DNA of 59,410 nucleotides from an uncultured Bacilli bacterium (GCA_944326155.1 CALVCV010000007.1:1-59410), one strand, 5' to 3'. Counted from the stretch's first letter, positions 9,073 through 18,692 are shown. The notes: generated from the sequence alone by a model not told the origin. Made by a program: numbers and translations.

Positions 9073-9816
9073 ATGAAAAAGAGTGATTTATTAAAATCAA
9101 TTACTACAAAAAAACTACCAACTCATATTGCTATCATTTTAGATGGAAATGGTCGTTGGGCTAAAAAAAGAGGCCTGCCTAGAACGATTGGTCATCAAAA
9201 AGGGGCAACTACTTTGCAAGAAATTATTAAAACTTGCAGTAATTTAGGAATCAAATATTTTTCAACATATGTTTTTAGTACGGAAAATTGGCAACGTCCC
9301 AAAAGCGAAATCGATTTTATTATGAATGAGGTTCGTAAAATTTGTAAAGATTATCAAAAATTAGTAAAACAAAATATCAAAGTGCAAATTATTGGTACCA
9401 AAGAAAAACTTACAGAAGATATGGTAACTTCTCTTGAGATGTTGATGGAAAAGACTAAAACTTGTACTGGAATGACGCTTTTGCTTGCTTTTAACTATGG
9501 TGCAAAAAAAGAACTCGTTGATTGTATTAAAAAAATTGTTGATCAAGTAGTGACTTGCAAAATAAGTTTAGATGACATTAGTGAACAAACCATTGAAGAA
9601 AATCTATACACAAAAGATATTCCACCTGTTGATTTTTTAATTAGAACAAGTGGTGAAATTAGAGTTAGTAATTTCTTACTATGGCAAATCGCTTATGCGG
9701 AAATGTATTTTACGAAAATTTTGTGGCCGGACTTTCATGCTAAAGAATTATATGAAGCAATTTATGAGTATCAACAAAGGCATCGCCGATATGGTGGATT
9801 GGAGAAAAAAATATGA
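9073..9816 (+). CDS. uppS: Isoprenyl transferase (undecaprenyl diphosphate synthase)
   Basis: Cis-prenyltransferase that makes undecaprenyl diphosphate, the lipid carrier for cell-wall synthesis. It has the signature HIAIILDGNGRWAKKRG with catalytic Asp24, the FSTENWQRP segment and RTSGEIRVSNFLLWQ near the C-terminus. At 247 residues the size is normal. Its stop overlaps cdsA by 4 bases. First gene of the uppS-cdsA-dxr-rseP run. A complete undecaprenyl and MEP pathway argues for a walled cell rather than a wall-less Mollicute. Confidence 0.96.
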   Translation: MKKSDLLKSITTKKLPTHIAIILDGNGRWAKKRGLPRTIGHQKGATTLQEIIKTCSNLGIKYFSTYVFSTENWQRPKSEIDFIMNEVRKICKDYQKLVKQNIKVQIIGTKEKLTEDMVTSLEMLMEKTKTCTGMTLLLAFNYGAKKELVDCIKKIVDQVVTCKISLDDISEQTIEENLYTKDIPPVDFLIRTSGEIRVSNFLLWQIAYAEMYFTKILWPDFHAKELYEAIYEYQQRHRRYGGLEKKI

Positions 9817-10718
9817 AACAAAGAGTACTTACAGCAATTTTAATGACAATAGTATTTGTGCCTTTTTTCTTTTTAGGAGGATGGTTTATCATTGGTTTAT
9901 TTAGTATCTTATCGTACATTGCTATGTTTGAATTAATATCCATGTATCAATTACGAAATACGCTTCCTAATATTTGTAAATATATTATGCCACTTTTTTC
10001 AAGTATTATAGTACTATTTAGTGGTTTTTCTAGTAGTGAAGATATTATCTATGTACTTTTAGTAGAATTAATGTTTTTAATGATAATGCCACTATTTAAT
10101 AAAAAAATTGCGATGAGAGATATTATTTTTTTCATTTTTAGTATTATTTATAGTGGGGTTAGTTTTTCAATTATTGCTACAATTAGAAACATTGATACTT
10201 TATATGAAAATAAAAACATTGAATTATTTACTAATTTTAATATTTTTGGTGTAGGATTAGTTATGTTTATTTTTGTTTTATTAACAACGATGTTAACCGA
10301 TGTAGGCGCATATCAATTTGGTGTAAAATTTGGTAAACATAAGTTATGCCCTAGCATTAGTCCGAAAAAAAGTATTGAAGGATCTATTGCAGGAACCATT
10401 GTTGGCGCATGTAGTGGTACTTTATTTATGGTCATCCTACAACTTACGTTGAGTGAAGAATATAAAAATGCAATCAAGATTTTTCCCATCGACAATAGTT
10501 ATTTATATTATTTAGCAATTTTTGGAATAGCTATTTTATTAAGTATTGCTGGACAACTAGGTGATTTGATTGCATCTAAGATAAAAAGAGAATATAATAT
10601 CAAAGATTATGGTAAAATTTTTCCTGGTCATGGTGGCGTTTTAGATCGCTTTGATAGTAGTATTTATAGTTTCTTAGTTTTTATGATAATTTTAATGATC
10701 TGTGGAGTAACTTTTTAA
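9813..10718 (+). CDS. cdsA: Phosphatidate cytidylyltransferase
   Basis: Integral membrane CDP-diacylglycerol synthase, making the activated precursor for phospholipids. Multiple hydrophobic segments cover the first 240 residues. The C-terminal family signature is clear: KKSIEGSIAGT, GDLIASKIKREYNIKDYG and FPGHGGVLDRFDS. It overlaps uppS by 4 bases and its stop overlaps the dxr start by one base, so the three are tightly coupled. Confidence 0.95.
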   Translation: MKQRVLTAILMTIVFVPFFFLGGWFIIGLFSILSYIAMFELISMYQLRNTLPNICKYIMPLFSSIIVLFSGFSSSEDIIYVLLVELMFLMIMPLFNKKIAMRDIIFFIFSIIYSGVSFSIIATIRNIDTLYENKNIELFTNFNIFGVGLVMFIFVLLTTMLTDVGAYQFGVKFGKHKLCPSISPKKSIEGSIAGTIVGACSGTLFMVILQLTLSEEYKNAIKIFPIDNSYLYYLAIFGIAILLSIAGQLGDLIASKIKREYNIKDYGKIFPGHGGVLDRFDSSIYSFLVFMIILMICGVTF

Positions 10719-11875
10719 TGAAAAATATTTTATTATTAGGCGCAACAGGTTCAATTGGAACACAAGTTTTAGATATTATTAGAAATAACGATAAATATTG
10801 CTTAAAAGCATTTAGTTTTGGTAATAATATTGAAAAAGCTAAAATAATTATTCAAGAATTTCATCCGAAATTGGTTTGTGCGATGCATAGTAATCATATC
10901 GAAATTTTAAAACAACTTTTTCCTAATGTAAATTATTGTTTAGGTGATATTGGCTTACAAAAAATTGCAAGTTTTGATGAAAAAAATACCATTGTTGTTA
11001 ATGCTTTAGTGGGTGCAGTGGGACTGATACCTACAATAGTAGCAATTGAAAATGGTAAAGATGTTTTACTTGCCAATAAAGAAACCTTAGTTATTGGTGG
11101 AAAAATTGTTATACAACTTGCTAAAGCCAAAAATGTACAAATTATACCAATTGATAGCGAGCATAGTGCTATTTATCAGTTGCTTCATGGTGTTGATAAA
11201 AAAGATATCAAAAGATTATATATTACAGCAAGTGGTGGTGCCTTGCGTGATAAAGATAGAGAAGAACTAAAAGAAGTTACAAAAAAAGAAGCTTTACATC
11301 ATCCAAATTGGAAAATGGGCGATAAAATTACAATTGATTGTGCTACAATGATAAATAAAGGTTTTGAACTAATAGAAGCATGCTATTTATTTGATTTAGA
11401 TATAGATAATGTTGTACCTATTTTACATCGCGAAAGTATAATTCACTCAATGGTAGAATTTCAAGATGGTTCAGTTTTTGCGCAAATGGCAACATCTGAT
11501 ATGCATTTACCTATTCAATATGCATTAGAATATCCAAGACATTTGGCAAACCAAAATTTAGGTGAATTAGATTTAATCAAGATTGGTTCGCTTCACTTTG
11601 AAAAAGTATCATTTGAAAGATATCCATTAGTAAAATGTGCCATTGATGCTTACAAAAAAGGCAAATTACAATGCACCATTTTAAATGCGGCAAATGAAGC
11701 TGCTGTTCAATTGTTTTTAAAAGATAAAATTAAATTTTTTGAAATTGAAAAGATTATTTTTGAAGCATTAGAAAATCCTCAATATCAAGGATTTAATGAA
11801 GGCGATGTAAATGTGACTAAAATAATGAGTCTACATCAATTAGTTTATAATGAAATATATTATAAATATTGTTAA
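10718..11875 (+). CDS. dxr: 1-deoxy-D-xylulose 5-phosphate reductoisomerase
   Basis: Second enzyme of the MEP isoprenoid pathway, NADPH-dependent. The N-terminal GATGSIGTQ binds the nucleotide. ANKETLVIGG, the metal site IDSEHSAIYQ, and TASGGALRD are all present, with HPNWKMGDKITIDCATMINKG typical of the family. Length 385 is normal. It sits between cdsA and rseP, the usual Bacillota order. Confidence 0.97.
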   Translation: MKNILLLGATGSIGTQVLDIIRNNDKYCLKAFSFGNNIEKAKIIIQEFHPKLVCAMHSNHIEILKQLFPNVNYCLGDIGLQKIASFDEKNTIVVNALVGAVGLIPTIVAIENGKDVLLANKETLVIGGKIVIQLAKAKNVQIIPIDSEHSAIYQLLHGVDKKDIKRLYITASGGALRDKDREELKEVTKKEALHHPNWKMGDKITIDCATMINKGFELIEACYLFDLDIDNVVPILHRESIIHSMVEFQDGSVFAQMATSDMHLPIQYALEYPRHLANQNLGELDLIKIGSLHFEKVSFERYPLVKCAIDAYKKGKLQCTILNAANEAAVQLFLKDKIKFFEIEKIIFEALENPQYQGFNEGDVNVTKIMSLHQLVYNEIYYKYC

Positions 11876-11887
11876 GAGAGGTATAAA

Positions 11888-13495
11888 ATGGAATTTTTAT
11901 GGATAATTTTAGGGATAATTGTTTTTATCCTTGTTATGGGCATCTTAGTTATGGTTCATGAAGCAGGGCATTTTTTAGTTGCTAAAAAAGCAGGTATTTT
12001 ATGCCATGAATTTTCGTTAGGTATGGGTCCCCTCATTTATCAAAAGAAAAAAGGTGAAACCCTTTATTCAATTAGACTTTTCCCAATTGGTGGTTATGTT
12101 TCGATGGCAGGTGAAGAAATCGAAGATAATATTCTAAAGGGTATCAAAAAAATTAAATTGGTAATTGATGAACAAAATAAAGTTGAAAAAATTATTGTCA
12201 ATTTAGATAATCCCAATTATGCAAATCTTTCATCAGTTGAAGTGAAAGATTACGATTTAATTGGAACAAGTAATGCTTTAGAGGATGAGTTATTTATTGA
12301 AGTAGTGGAGAATGAAGAAATAAAGCGATATATTGTAAAACGAGATTGTTTAATTAATTTTGAAAAAAAGGCTGAAATTCAAATAGCCCCATATGATCGA
12401 AATTTTGTCAATAAACCTTGGATTAATCGTTTCAGTAGTGTACTTGCTGGACCATTAATGAATATTGTTTTAGCAGTTGTTATTTTCTTTCTAATAGGTT
12501 TATTCGCAGGCTATGCTAAAACCAATGATACAGTAATTGGTAAAGTAACTGAAGTTGCAGGATCTGGTAATATTCAACTTGAAGAAGGTGATAAACTAAC
12601 TTCTATAAATGGGAATAAGCTAACTGATTGGCAAAGTATTGCAAATGTATTAGCACAAATTGACCTTGAAAAAACACCACAAATTGTTGTTGGTATTGAG
12701 GGTAAAGATGATGTTGTTATTAATCCAAGCGTCTTTGTCTATTCAATTGAATTAGCCTTTAAAGTAGATGGTACAAATCTACCAATTGTTGGACATTATT
12801 CATCATCTAATGAGCAAACAAAAAGTTACAAAGCAGGTCTAAGAGATGGTGATATCATTACCAAATTAGAAACCAAAAACAAAATATTATCAGAAAATGT
12901 TTCAAAATCAGCTATTTTAGCTTTTTTCAATAGTGTTGAATTAGAAGAGGGCCAAGATGTAAATATTACATATCTACGTGAAGACAAAGAATATCAAACC
13001 ACCATTGAAGTCTATAGTAAAAAACTTTTAGATACACAAAATATAACTGCTACTAAAATACAATTAGGTATTGTTTGTGCAAATGGCTTTAATTTGGGAA
13101 AATTATTATATATGCCTTTTGTTCAAACAGGCGAATCTTTTACAATGATTTTTAAAACTTTAGGTGCTATTTTTACTGACAGCTCTGTTGGTGTGGATGA
13201 TTTAAGTGGTCCAGTTGGGATATTTAATTTATTAAAAGAAGCAACAAAAGAAGGTTTTATTACGATTTTAAATTGGACAGCCATCTTAAGTGTTAACTTA
13301 GGGTTCATGAATATTATTCCTCTTCCTGCTCTAGATGGTGGTCGATTAGCTTTTATGCTATATGAAGGTGTGACTAGAAAGAAACCAAATGCGAAAGTTG
13401 AAAATATCATTCATACAATTGGTTTTTTGCTATTAATGGCCTTGATGATTTTTATTAGTTTTAATGATGTATTAAGATGTGTAGGTTGCAAATAA
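11888..13495 (+). CDS. rseP: RseP/RasP-type site-2 protease (membrane zinc metalloprotease)
   Basis: Intramembrane protease that cleaves anti-sigma factors and leftover signal peptides. The zinc site HEAGH (residues 24-28) lies in the first membrane helix. The second active-site motif, NIIPLPALDGGRLAF, lies in a C-terminal helix, and a PDZ-like region lies between (about 210-380). At 535 residues it is longer than the typical 420, mostly through an insertion at about 80-165 between the first and second membrane helices and a larger periplasmic-side region. The stop TAA shares its last base with the next gene's ATG. Confidence 0.93.
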   Translation: MEFLWIILGIIVFILVMGILVMVHEAGHFLVAKKAGILCHEFSLGMGPLIYQKKKGETLYSIRLFPIGGYVSMAGEEIEDNILKGIKKIKLVIDEQNKVEKIIVNLDNPNYANLSSVEVKDYDLIGTSNALEDELFIEVVENEEIKRYIVKRDCLINFEKKAEIQIAPYDRNFVNKPWINRFSSVLAGPLMNIVLAVVIFFLIGLFAGYAKTNDTVIGKVTEVAGSGNIQLEEGDKLTSINGNKLTDWQSIANVLAQIDLEKTPQIVVGIEGKDDVVINPSVFVYSIELAFKVDGTNLPIVGHYSSSNEQTKSYKAGLRDGDIITKLETKNKILSENVSKSAILAFFNSVELEEGQDVNITYLREDKEYQTTIEVYSKKLLDTQNITATKIQLGIVCANGFNLGKLLYMPFVQTGESFTMIFKTLGAIFTDSSVGVDDLSGPVGIFNLLKEATKEGFITILNWTAILSVNLGFMNIIPLPALDGGRLAFMLYEGVTRKKPNAKVENIIHTIGFLLLMALMIFISFNDVLRCVGCK

Positions 13496-13983
13496 TGTTA
13501 AGAAAAATTATAATTATTAGTCTTTTATTATGTAGTTTTTGGTTTACTTCTTGTCGAAAAAATCAATTAGATTATCAATATGTTGGTGTTTATATTGAAA
13601 TTTTAAAAAATGAAGCCAAAACAATGGATGATCGTAATCTAAAACTTTATTATAATCCTAAGAATAATGTCTTAGAAGATATCAACCAAATTTATGAGTA
13701 TCGTCTTAAAACCGAATCTATTAGTAAAGATATTAAGCAAGAAAAAGAAAAAATTGAATATTATTTTGGTGCTTCTTATAGCATCATCGGTGAAATTGAT
13801 GAAGTAAAAATTTATCTAATTGTTTTAGAAGATCAAGAATATAAAATTCTAGATTCAGATAGCAAAACCTTAAAATTAGAGGATAACAAAACAAAAAGTA
13901 TTACAATTAATAAAGAATATTATTTTAAAAAAAAAGAGTATAATTTCCAAACGATTATAAAAGTTTTAAAGAAAGAAGGATAA
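13495..13983 (+). CDS. Small putative lipoprotein, function unknown
   Basis: A 162-residue protein of unrecognised family. The N-terminus MLRKIIIISLLLCSFWFTSC is a signal peptide ending in a lipobox-like FTSC, so Cys20 is probably lipidated. The rest is hydrophilic, lysine-rich and probably beta-strand-rich, ending KKEG. The ATG at 13495 overlaps the rseP stop (TAATG) and was chosen over an upstream in-frame ATG at 13477. It is translationally coupled to rseP and 4 bases ahead of nagA. No function is assigned. Confidence 0.75.
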   Translation: MLRKIIIISLLLCSFWFTSCRKNQLDYQYVGVYIEILKNEAKTMDDRNLKLYYNPKNNVLEDINQIYEYRLKTESISKDIKQEKEKIEYYFGASYSIIGEIDEVKIYLIVLEDQEYKILDSDSKTLKLEDNKTKSITINKEYYFKKKEYNFQTIIKVLKKEG

Positions 13984-13987
13984 AATA

Positions 13988-15124
13988 ATGAAAGGATTTA
14001 AAAATACTTGGATTGTAACAGAAGAAGGACTTAAAAAGACTAGCTTTACTTATAGTAACGAATTTTTAACAATTGGCAAAAATGAGGCTGAGTTAGAAGA
14101 ATTACCTGATAATTATGTTATTGTACCAGGATTTATTGATGAACATGTTCATGGTGCTGCAGGAAGCGATGCGATGGATGGCACAAAAGAAGATTTAGAA
14201 AAAATTGCTTGTGCGCTTGCTAGCGAAGGAACAACGGCCTTTTTAGCAACAACAATGACACAAAGCCCTGAAAATATCACTAAAGCTTTAGTTGCGGTAA
14301 AAGAATACATTGAATCCAAACCAATCAAAGGAGCTGAAATTTTAGGTGTACATCTTGAAGGACCATTTATTTCTAAAGATTTTATCGGTGCACAACCACT
14401 AGAATATGTTGCCTTCCCATCGGTTGAAACATTTAAAAAATATCAAGATGCATCTGGCAATCATATTAGAATTGTTACTTTAGCACCTGAGGTTGAAGGT
14501 TCTAGTAGCTTAATTCAATATTTAAAAGAGAATAACATAGTTGCTTCAATTGGTCATACAAATGCTAAATTTGCTGACGTTGCTGAAGCTGTTAAAAATG
14601 GTGCGACAAATGCAACACATACATATAATGCTATGAAACCAATTCATCATCGTGAAATTGGTACTGTAGGTGCTGCTTTCTTATTTGATGAATTAACTTG
14701 TGAATGTATTTGTGATGGTATCCATGTTAGTGCTCCTGCTATTCGTTTGCTATACAAAAATAAACCTCTTGGTAAGATGGTTTTGGTAACTGATGCAATG
14801 CGTGCAAAACATATGCCAGATGGTATATCAGAACTTGGTGGTCAAACTGTTATTGTTAAAAATGGTGAAGCTCGTCTAGAAAATGGTACACTTGCAGGAA
14901 GTGTATTAAAGATGAATAACGCAGTTCGCAATGTTGTTAAATTCTTAAATTTACCGCTTGAAGAAGTAGTAAAAATGGCAACTATTAATGTTGCAAAGAA
15001 TATTGGTGTAGACAAAAAGTTAGGTAGTATTAGCGTTGGTAAACGTGCTGACTTTGTCATTCTAGATCAAGATTTAAATGTCATAAAAACAGTTAGAAAT
15101 GGTGAAGTTATCTATTCTAGATAA
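13988..15124 (+). CDS. nagA: N-acetylglucosamine-6-phosphate deacetylase
   Basis: Amidohydrolase-superfamily enzyme removing acetyl from GlcNAc-6-phosphate in amino-sugar recycling. It shows the metal motif DEHVHG (H53, H55), the HLEGPFI glutamate loop, SIGHTNA, THTYNAM and the catalytic VTDAM aspartate near the C-terminal third. At 378 residues the length is normal. An AAGGA site precedes the ATG. It directly follows the lipoprotein gene. No nagB neighbour is seen, so glucosamine-6-phosphate deamination must be encoded elsewhere. Confidence 0.95.
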   Translation: MKGFKNTWIVTEEGLKKTSFTYSNEFLTIGKNEAELEELPDNYVIVPGFIDEHVHGAAGSDAMDGTKEDLEKIACALASEGTTAFLATTMTQSPENITKALVAVKEYIESKPIKGAEILGVHLEGPFISKDFIGAQPLEYVAFPSVETFKKYQDASGNHIRIVTLAPEVEGSSSLIQYLKENNIVASIGHTNAKFADVAEAVKNGATNATHTYNAMKPIHHREIGTVGAAFLFDELTCECICDGIHVSAPAIRLLYKNKPLGKMVLVTDAMRAKHMPDGISELGGQTVIVKNGEARLENGTLAGSVLKMNNAVRNVVKFLNLPLEEVVKMATINVAKNIGVDKKLGSISVGKRADFVILDQDLNVIKTVRNGEVIYSR

Positions 15125-15255
15125 TTATAAATTTACAACATTTATTTATTTCATATCATAGTATAAGCAAATTTATTACCCATTAAATCAAAAGTATTTA
15201 AATAACTTTTCAGTTTTTAAGTGGATAAAATTTACTTAAATAGAGGTTATTTTAC

Positions 15256-16368
15256 ATGTCATTTAAACATCATTTACTTTTTTTCTTAAAAAAGAATCTT
15301 GTAATGGTTATTGCTTTTGTTGTGGCAATGATTACAATTTTCTTTGTTCCAATTGATAGACAATATTTAAATTATTTTGATTGGAAAACACTTACTTGTT
15401 TATTTTGTACTTTGGTTGTTGTTTGTGCTCTAAAAAATATTAGATTTTTTTATATCATTGCATATGATATTGTGAAAGTATTTAAAAATGCTAGAATGAC
15501 TATTATTGCATTAGTATATATCACTTTTATAGGTTCAATGCTCATTGCTAATGATATGGCCTTACTTACTTTTTTACCATTAGGCTTCATCGTCTTAACT
15601 TCAACCAATAAACAAAAATATATGGCTTTCACATTTATTATGCAAGATATTGCCGCAAACTTAGGAGGAATGTTAACTCCTTTTGGTAATCCACAAAATT
15701 TATATTTATATACAAAGTTTAATATACCAACTCTAGAATTTATGTCAATTATGTTTGTCCCTTTTGCGGTAGCGATTTTTTTACTTACTATGTGTTGCTT
15801 TATTTTTGTTAAAAAAGAACCGCTAGAAATTCAGGATGAACTAGCTAAATTAAATGTAAAAAAAGCAATTATTTATTTAATTCTGTTTGCATTATCCATT
15901 GTTATTGTCTTTAGACTTATTCCTTATTGGATTGGTTTAATTGTGATTCCGCTTGTTATTATTTTTGAAGATCGTAAAGCATTAAAGATGGTAGATTATC
16001 CATTATTGTTTACTTTCTTTTTCTTCTTTATTTTTGCGGGCAACATGGCAAGAATTGATTTTGTGAAAGATCTTATTTCGAATTTGATGAATACCAATAC
16101 ATTACTTGTTAGTGTGTTATCTTGTCAGTGTATTAGTAATGTTCCTTCAGCCATTTTATTATCGCAATTTACAACCAATTATAAAGATTTATTATTTGGC
16201 GTAAATATTGGCGGAGTAGGAACTTTAATTGCCTCACTTGCAAGTTTAATTACTTTTAGAGAATATGTTAAAAATAATCATAATAAAGCTGGATATTATG
16301 TCTTGTTGTTTTCTGTTTTTAATTTTTCTTTTTTAATTATTTTAACGATTATTGCTTTATTTTTATAA
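15256..16368 (+). CDS. Ion-transporter (SLC13/ArsB/NhaD-like) permease
   Basis: A polytopic membrane protein of 370 residues with about ten hydrophobic segments. The paired conserved hairpin motifs of the ion transporter superfamily are visible: NDMALLTFLPL plus TPFGNPQNLYLY in the first half, and SNVPSAILLSQFT with GVNIGGVGTLIASLAS in the second. This places it with anion permeases and Na+/H+ antiporters of the ArsB/NhaD/CitMHS group. The substrate cannot be decided. A GAGG site precedes the ATG. It is monocistronic and ends at a bidirectional terminator. The 130-base gap before it holds no obvious element. Confidence 0.82.
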   Translation: MSFKHHLLFFLKKNLVMVIAFVVAMITIFFVPIDRQYLNYFDWKTLTCLFCTLVVVCALKNIRFFYIIAYDIVKVFKNARMTIIALVYITFIGSMLIANDMALLTFLPLGFIVLTSTNKQKYMAFTFIMQDIAANLGGMLTPFGNPQNLYLYTKFNIPTLEFMSIMFVPFAVAIFLLTMCCFIFVKKEPLEIQDELAKLNVKKAIIYLILFALSIVIVFRLIPYWIGLIVIPLVIIFEDRKALKMVDYPLLFTFFFFFIFAGNMARIDFVKDLISNLMNTNTLLVSVLSCQCISNVPSAILLSQFTTNYKDLLFGVNIGGVGTLIASLASLITFREYVKNNHNKAGYYVLLFSVFNFSFLIILTIIALFL

Positions 16369-16375
16369 TATAGAA

Positions 16376-16419
16376 TAACAAAAAACTATTTGCAAAATTA
16401 ATGGCAAATAGTTTTTTTA
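16376..16419. terminator. Bidirectional terminator between permease and tetR
   Basis: Arms ACTATTTGC (16385-16393) and GCAAATAGT (16404-16412), flanked by an A-run on one side and a T-run on the other, so it can work for both convergent genes. Confidence 0.85.
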
Positions 16420-16430
16420 TAGCAAAATCA

Positions 16431-16940
16431 TCACTTACAAATAATAGAAGCAATTTCTTCAGGAGATTCTTTTGTACCATTAGTAATCCAATAATATATA
16501 ATACTAAAAATAGAACCACCATAAGAAAATAAAAAGTATTTTTCAATTTCATTATTAATTTGAGGAATAGCACTTTCAAGTAGATAGCTACAAATAGCGC
16601 TATATAAAAGTTGCGAAAGTCCAGAGTTAAATAAACTTTCCAAATACTCTTTATAATCATAAACAAAACTCATTGTACCTTTGATTAGTTCATAATAGTT
16701 TTCTTTTAACTCGGAAAGATAAAATTTATATTTATATATCTTCATAATTTCAATGATATAGTAAGAAATAGCCTCTTCTTTATATTTAAAATTACGATAG
16801 AAAGAAGCACGGGCAACACCAGATTTAGTTATAATCTCGCTTACAGTGATATCAGAAAATCGCTTTACTTTCATTAGTTGGAAAATACTTTCTGCAATAC
16901 TATCTTTCACAATTTTATTTAATTCTTTTCGTTTATCCAT
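16431..16940 (-). CDS. TetR/AcrR-family transcriptional regulator
   Basis: A 169-residue repressor with an N-terminal helix-turn-helix (VSEIITKSGVARASFYRNF, about residues 33-51) and an alpha-helical, ligand-binding-type C-terminus. The start at 16940 has a GTGGGG site 8 bases upstream. The longer start at 16967 would begin inside an operator half-site and has no ribosome site. The gene is divergent from the DegV gene, with a perfect palindrome between them, which suggests control of both. The ligand is unknown. A lipid signal is plausible because DegV proteins bind fatty acids, but that is inference. Confidence 0.88.
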   Translation of the reverse strand: MDKRKELNKIVKDSIAESIFQLMKVKRFSDITVSEIITKSGVARASFYRNFKYKEEAISYYIIEIMKIYKYKFYLSELKENYYELIKGTMSFVYDYKEYLESLFNSGLSQLLYSAICSYLLESAIPQINNEIEKYFLFSYGGSIFSIIYYWITNGTKESPEEIASIICK

Positions 16941-16957
16941 AGACATAACCCCACTTG

Positions 16958-17018
16958 TTTGTCTCATATTAAATATAGTATAATATTATCTGTTATGAGA
17001 CAATTTGTCTCATATAAT
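16958..17018. promoter_or_regulatory. TetR operator and divergent promoter region
   Basis: A 21-base perfect palindrome, TATGAGACAA-T-TTGTCTCATA, lies at 16994-17014. Its right half, TTTGTCTCAT, recurs at 16958-16967, 46 bases away. A forward -10 TATAAT (17013-17018) overlaps the palindrome edge, and a minus-strand -10 TATACT (complement of 16977-16982) points to the regulator. This is the expected arrangement for repression of both divergent genes. Confidence 0.8.
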
Positions 17019-17055
17019 ATATCATAACATGAAATAATAATCAAGGGAGAAAAAT

Positions 17056-17904
17056 ATGAAATTAAAAATTATGGTTGATTCATCATCTGGTATTTCACAA
17101 GACGAAGCAAGTAAACTGGGTATTGATGTTTTTCCACTTCGAATTATCTTTGAAGATGCAGAATTTTTAGATGGTATTAATATTACGCATGAAGAATTTT
17201 ATGATCGTTTAATTAATAGTGGCGCTTTTCCTAAAACATCACTTCCTAATTTATATGAAGTTGAACAAAAAGTAAAAGAATATGTAAAAGAAGACTATCA
17301 AGTTATTATTTTACCACTATCAAGAGAAATTTCAGGTAGTTATTCTGCTTTTAAAAGTTTAATGGAAGATTATAATGATGTTCGCGTAATTGATACATTA
17401 ACAACTACTTGTGGCCTTCGTTTTTTGGTAAATAAAGCAATTTCAAGTAAGGCTAAAAATTTAGATGAATTAGTAGAAGAACTTAAAAATTTACAAAAAA
17501 AGATTAGAATTGTTGCGGGGATTGATACGCTTGAATATCTATACAAAGGGGGAAGACTTACTAAAACTGCTAGTATTGTTGCCAATGTGATAGGTTTAAA
17601 ACCCATTATTAGTGTAATTGATGGAAAAGTTATTGTTATTGGCAAACGTCGTGGTCGCAAACATGCTATACAGTTTATTATTGATAAGGTTCAAGAGATG
17701 AAAATTGACTATAATTATCCAGTTTATGGTCTTTATTCTATGTATAAAGAAAATTTTCAAGAATTATGTGAAAACTTTAGTGATAATAAGATGAAGCAAT
17801 CTATTTCTTTTATTGAAAATATAGCTCCTGTTATTGGATGTCATATAGGTCCTGGTGCATATGGAGTTGCCTTTATTGAAAAAGAAGACGAATTAAATTC
17901 TTAA
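17056..17904 (+). CDS. DegV family protein (fatty-acid binding)
   Basis: DegV/FakB-type protein of 282 residues. The N-terminus MKLKIMVDSSSGIS, the TSLPN segment, the DTLTTTCG motif, GGRLTKTAS and the final HIGPGAYGVAFI are all family features. FakB proteins present fatty acids to the kinase FakA, so this one probably binds a fatty acid for phosphorylation and incorporation into phospholipid. An AAGGGAG site precedes the ATG. It lies behind the operator and is probably controlled by the divergent TetR-type regulator. Confidence 0.9.
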   Translation: MKLKIMVDSSSGISQDEASKLGIDVFPLRIIFEDAEFLDGINITHEEFYDRLINSGAFPKTSLPNLYEVEQKVKEYVKEDYQVIILPLSREISGSYSAFKSLMEDYNDVRVIDTLTTTCGLRFLVNKAISSKAKNLDELVEELKNLQKKIRIVAGIDTLEYLYKGGRLTKTASIVANVIGLKPIISVIDGKVIVIGKRRGRKHAIQFIIDKVQEMKIDYNYPVYGLYSMYKENFQELCENFSDNKMKQSISFIENIAPVIGCHIGPGAYGVAFIEKEDELNS

Positions 17905-17949
17905 ACCTTCAGTGACATTATACATTTTATACATAAAATACATAATTAG

Positions 17950-17977
17950 TTGACAATTTTAGGAAAAAAAGTATAAT
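17950..17977 (+). promoter_or_regulatory. Promoter of the first ABC transporter operon
   Basis: Consensus TTGACA (17950-17955), 16-base spacer, TATAAT (17972-17977), followed by an AGGAGGA ribosome site and the ATG at 17997. Confidence 0.87.
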
Positions 17978-17996
17978 ATAATTAGGAGGATATATT

Positions 17997-18692
17997 ATGA
18001 AATCAATTTTTAAAAAATATTTTATTTTAATATGGTTAGTTTTTGTTGCTATATATCATTTAGTTGTTTTTTTGTTATTCAACCAGTTTGCAAAAGATGT
18101 TTTTGAAAAGGCAAGTTTTTGGACAATTTATGGTTGTATGATGTTTGCTTTTTTGGTTTGGTTTATAACAGGATTATTAGAAAGAAATACTAAATTTGGT
18201 GGAATTAGTCCAATTTTAACTTTCATATATCCTTATATTTTTATTATCTTTTTGATGACAACAATTATGTTATTTTTTGTCAAACACATTTTGCTTGTTT
18301 TTATCATTATTCCGTTTGGAATTATCAGTGCAATTTTTATCATTCTCATCATTTTTGCGATGATGAATCGTGAATGGATTAAAAAGAATCCACAAAAGGT
18401 ACTTGAGGTTTTAAATGTAGAAGACTTGGAAAACTATTTTGAAGATGTGGCTAGTAAATGTGATGAAAGTTGTAAAAATGTTGTATATGATTTAGCAACT
18501 CTTTGTGATGGCCTAACTAGCATTAAAGGTTCAGATAAACTAAATGAACTTGAAAAAAGACTATTTGAGTACGCTTCGTTTATTAAAAAAAATGCAATGC
18601 AAGCAGAAGAAATAAATATTTATAACAATGTTGACAAATTTAAAAAATTATTGCAAGAAAGGGAAGCATTGATTGCTAGTCTTAATGAATAA
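17997..18692 (+). CDS. Membrane protein of unknown function, ABC operon
   Basis: A 231-residue protein with four hydrophobic segments (about 8-30, 42-60, 72-92, 98-122), then a hydrophilic, helix-rich cytoplasmic tail with two cysteines in KCDESCKN and a probable coiled coil at the end. No family was recognised. It leads a three-gene operon with an ABC ATPase and a permease, and its stop overlaps the ATPase start by one base, so it is probably an accessory or regulatory subunit of that transporter. Confidence 0.7.
   Translation: MKSIFKKYFILIWLVFVAIYHLVVFLLFNQFAKDVFEKASFWTIYGCMMFAFLVWFITGLLERNTKFGGISPILTFIYPYIFIIFLMTTIMLFFVKHILLVFIIIPFGIISAIFIILIIFAMMNREWIKKNPQKVLEVLNVEDLENYFEDVASKCDESCKNVVYDLATLCDGLTSIKGSDKLNELEKRLFEYASFIKKNAMQAEEINIYNNVDKFKKLLQEREALIASLNE

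Noticed and set aside
16941-16967. Longer start for the TetR-type regulator
   Set aside because: It begins within an operator half-site and lacks a ribosome site. ATG 16940 has GTGGGG at a good distance.
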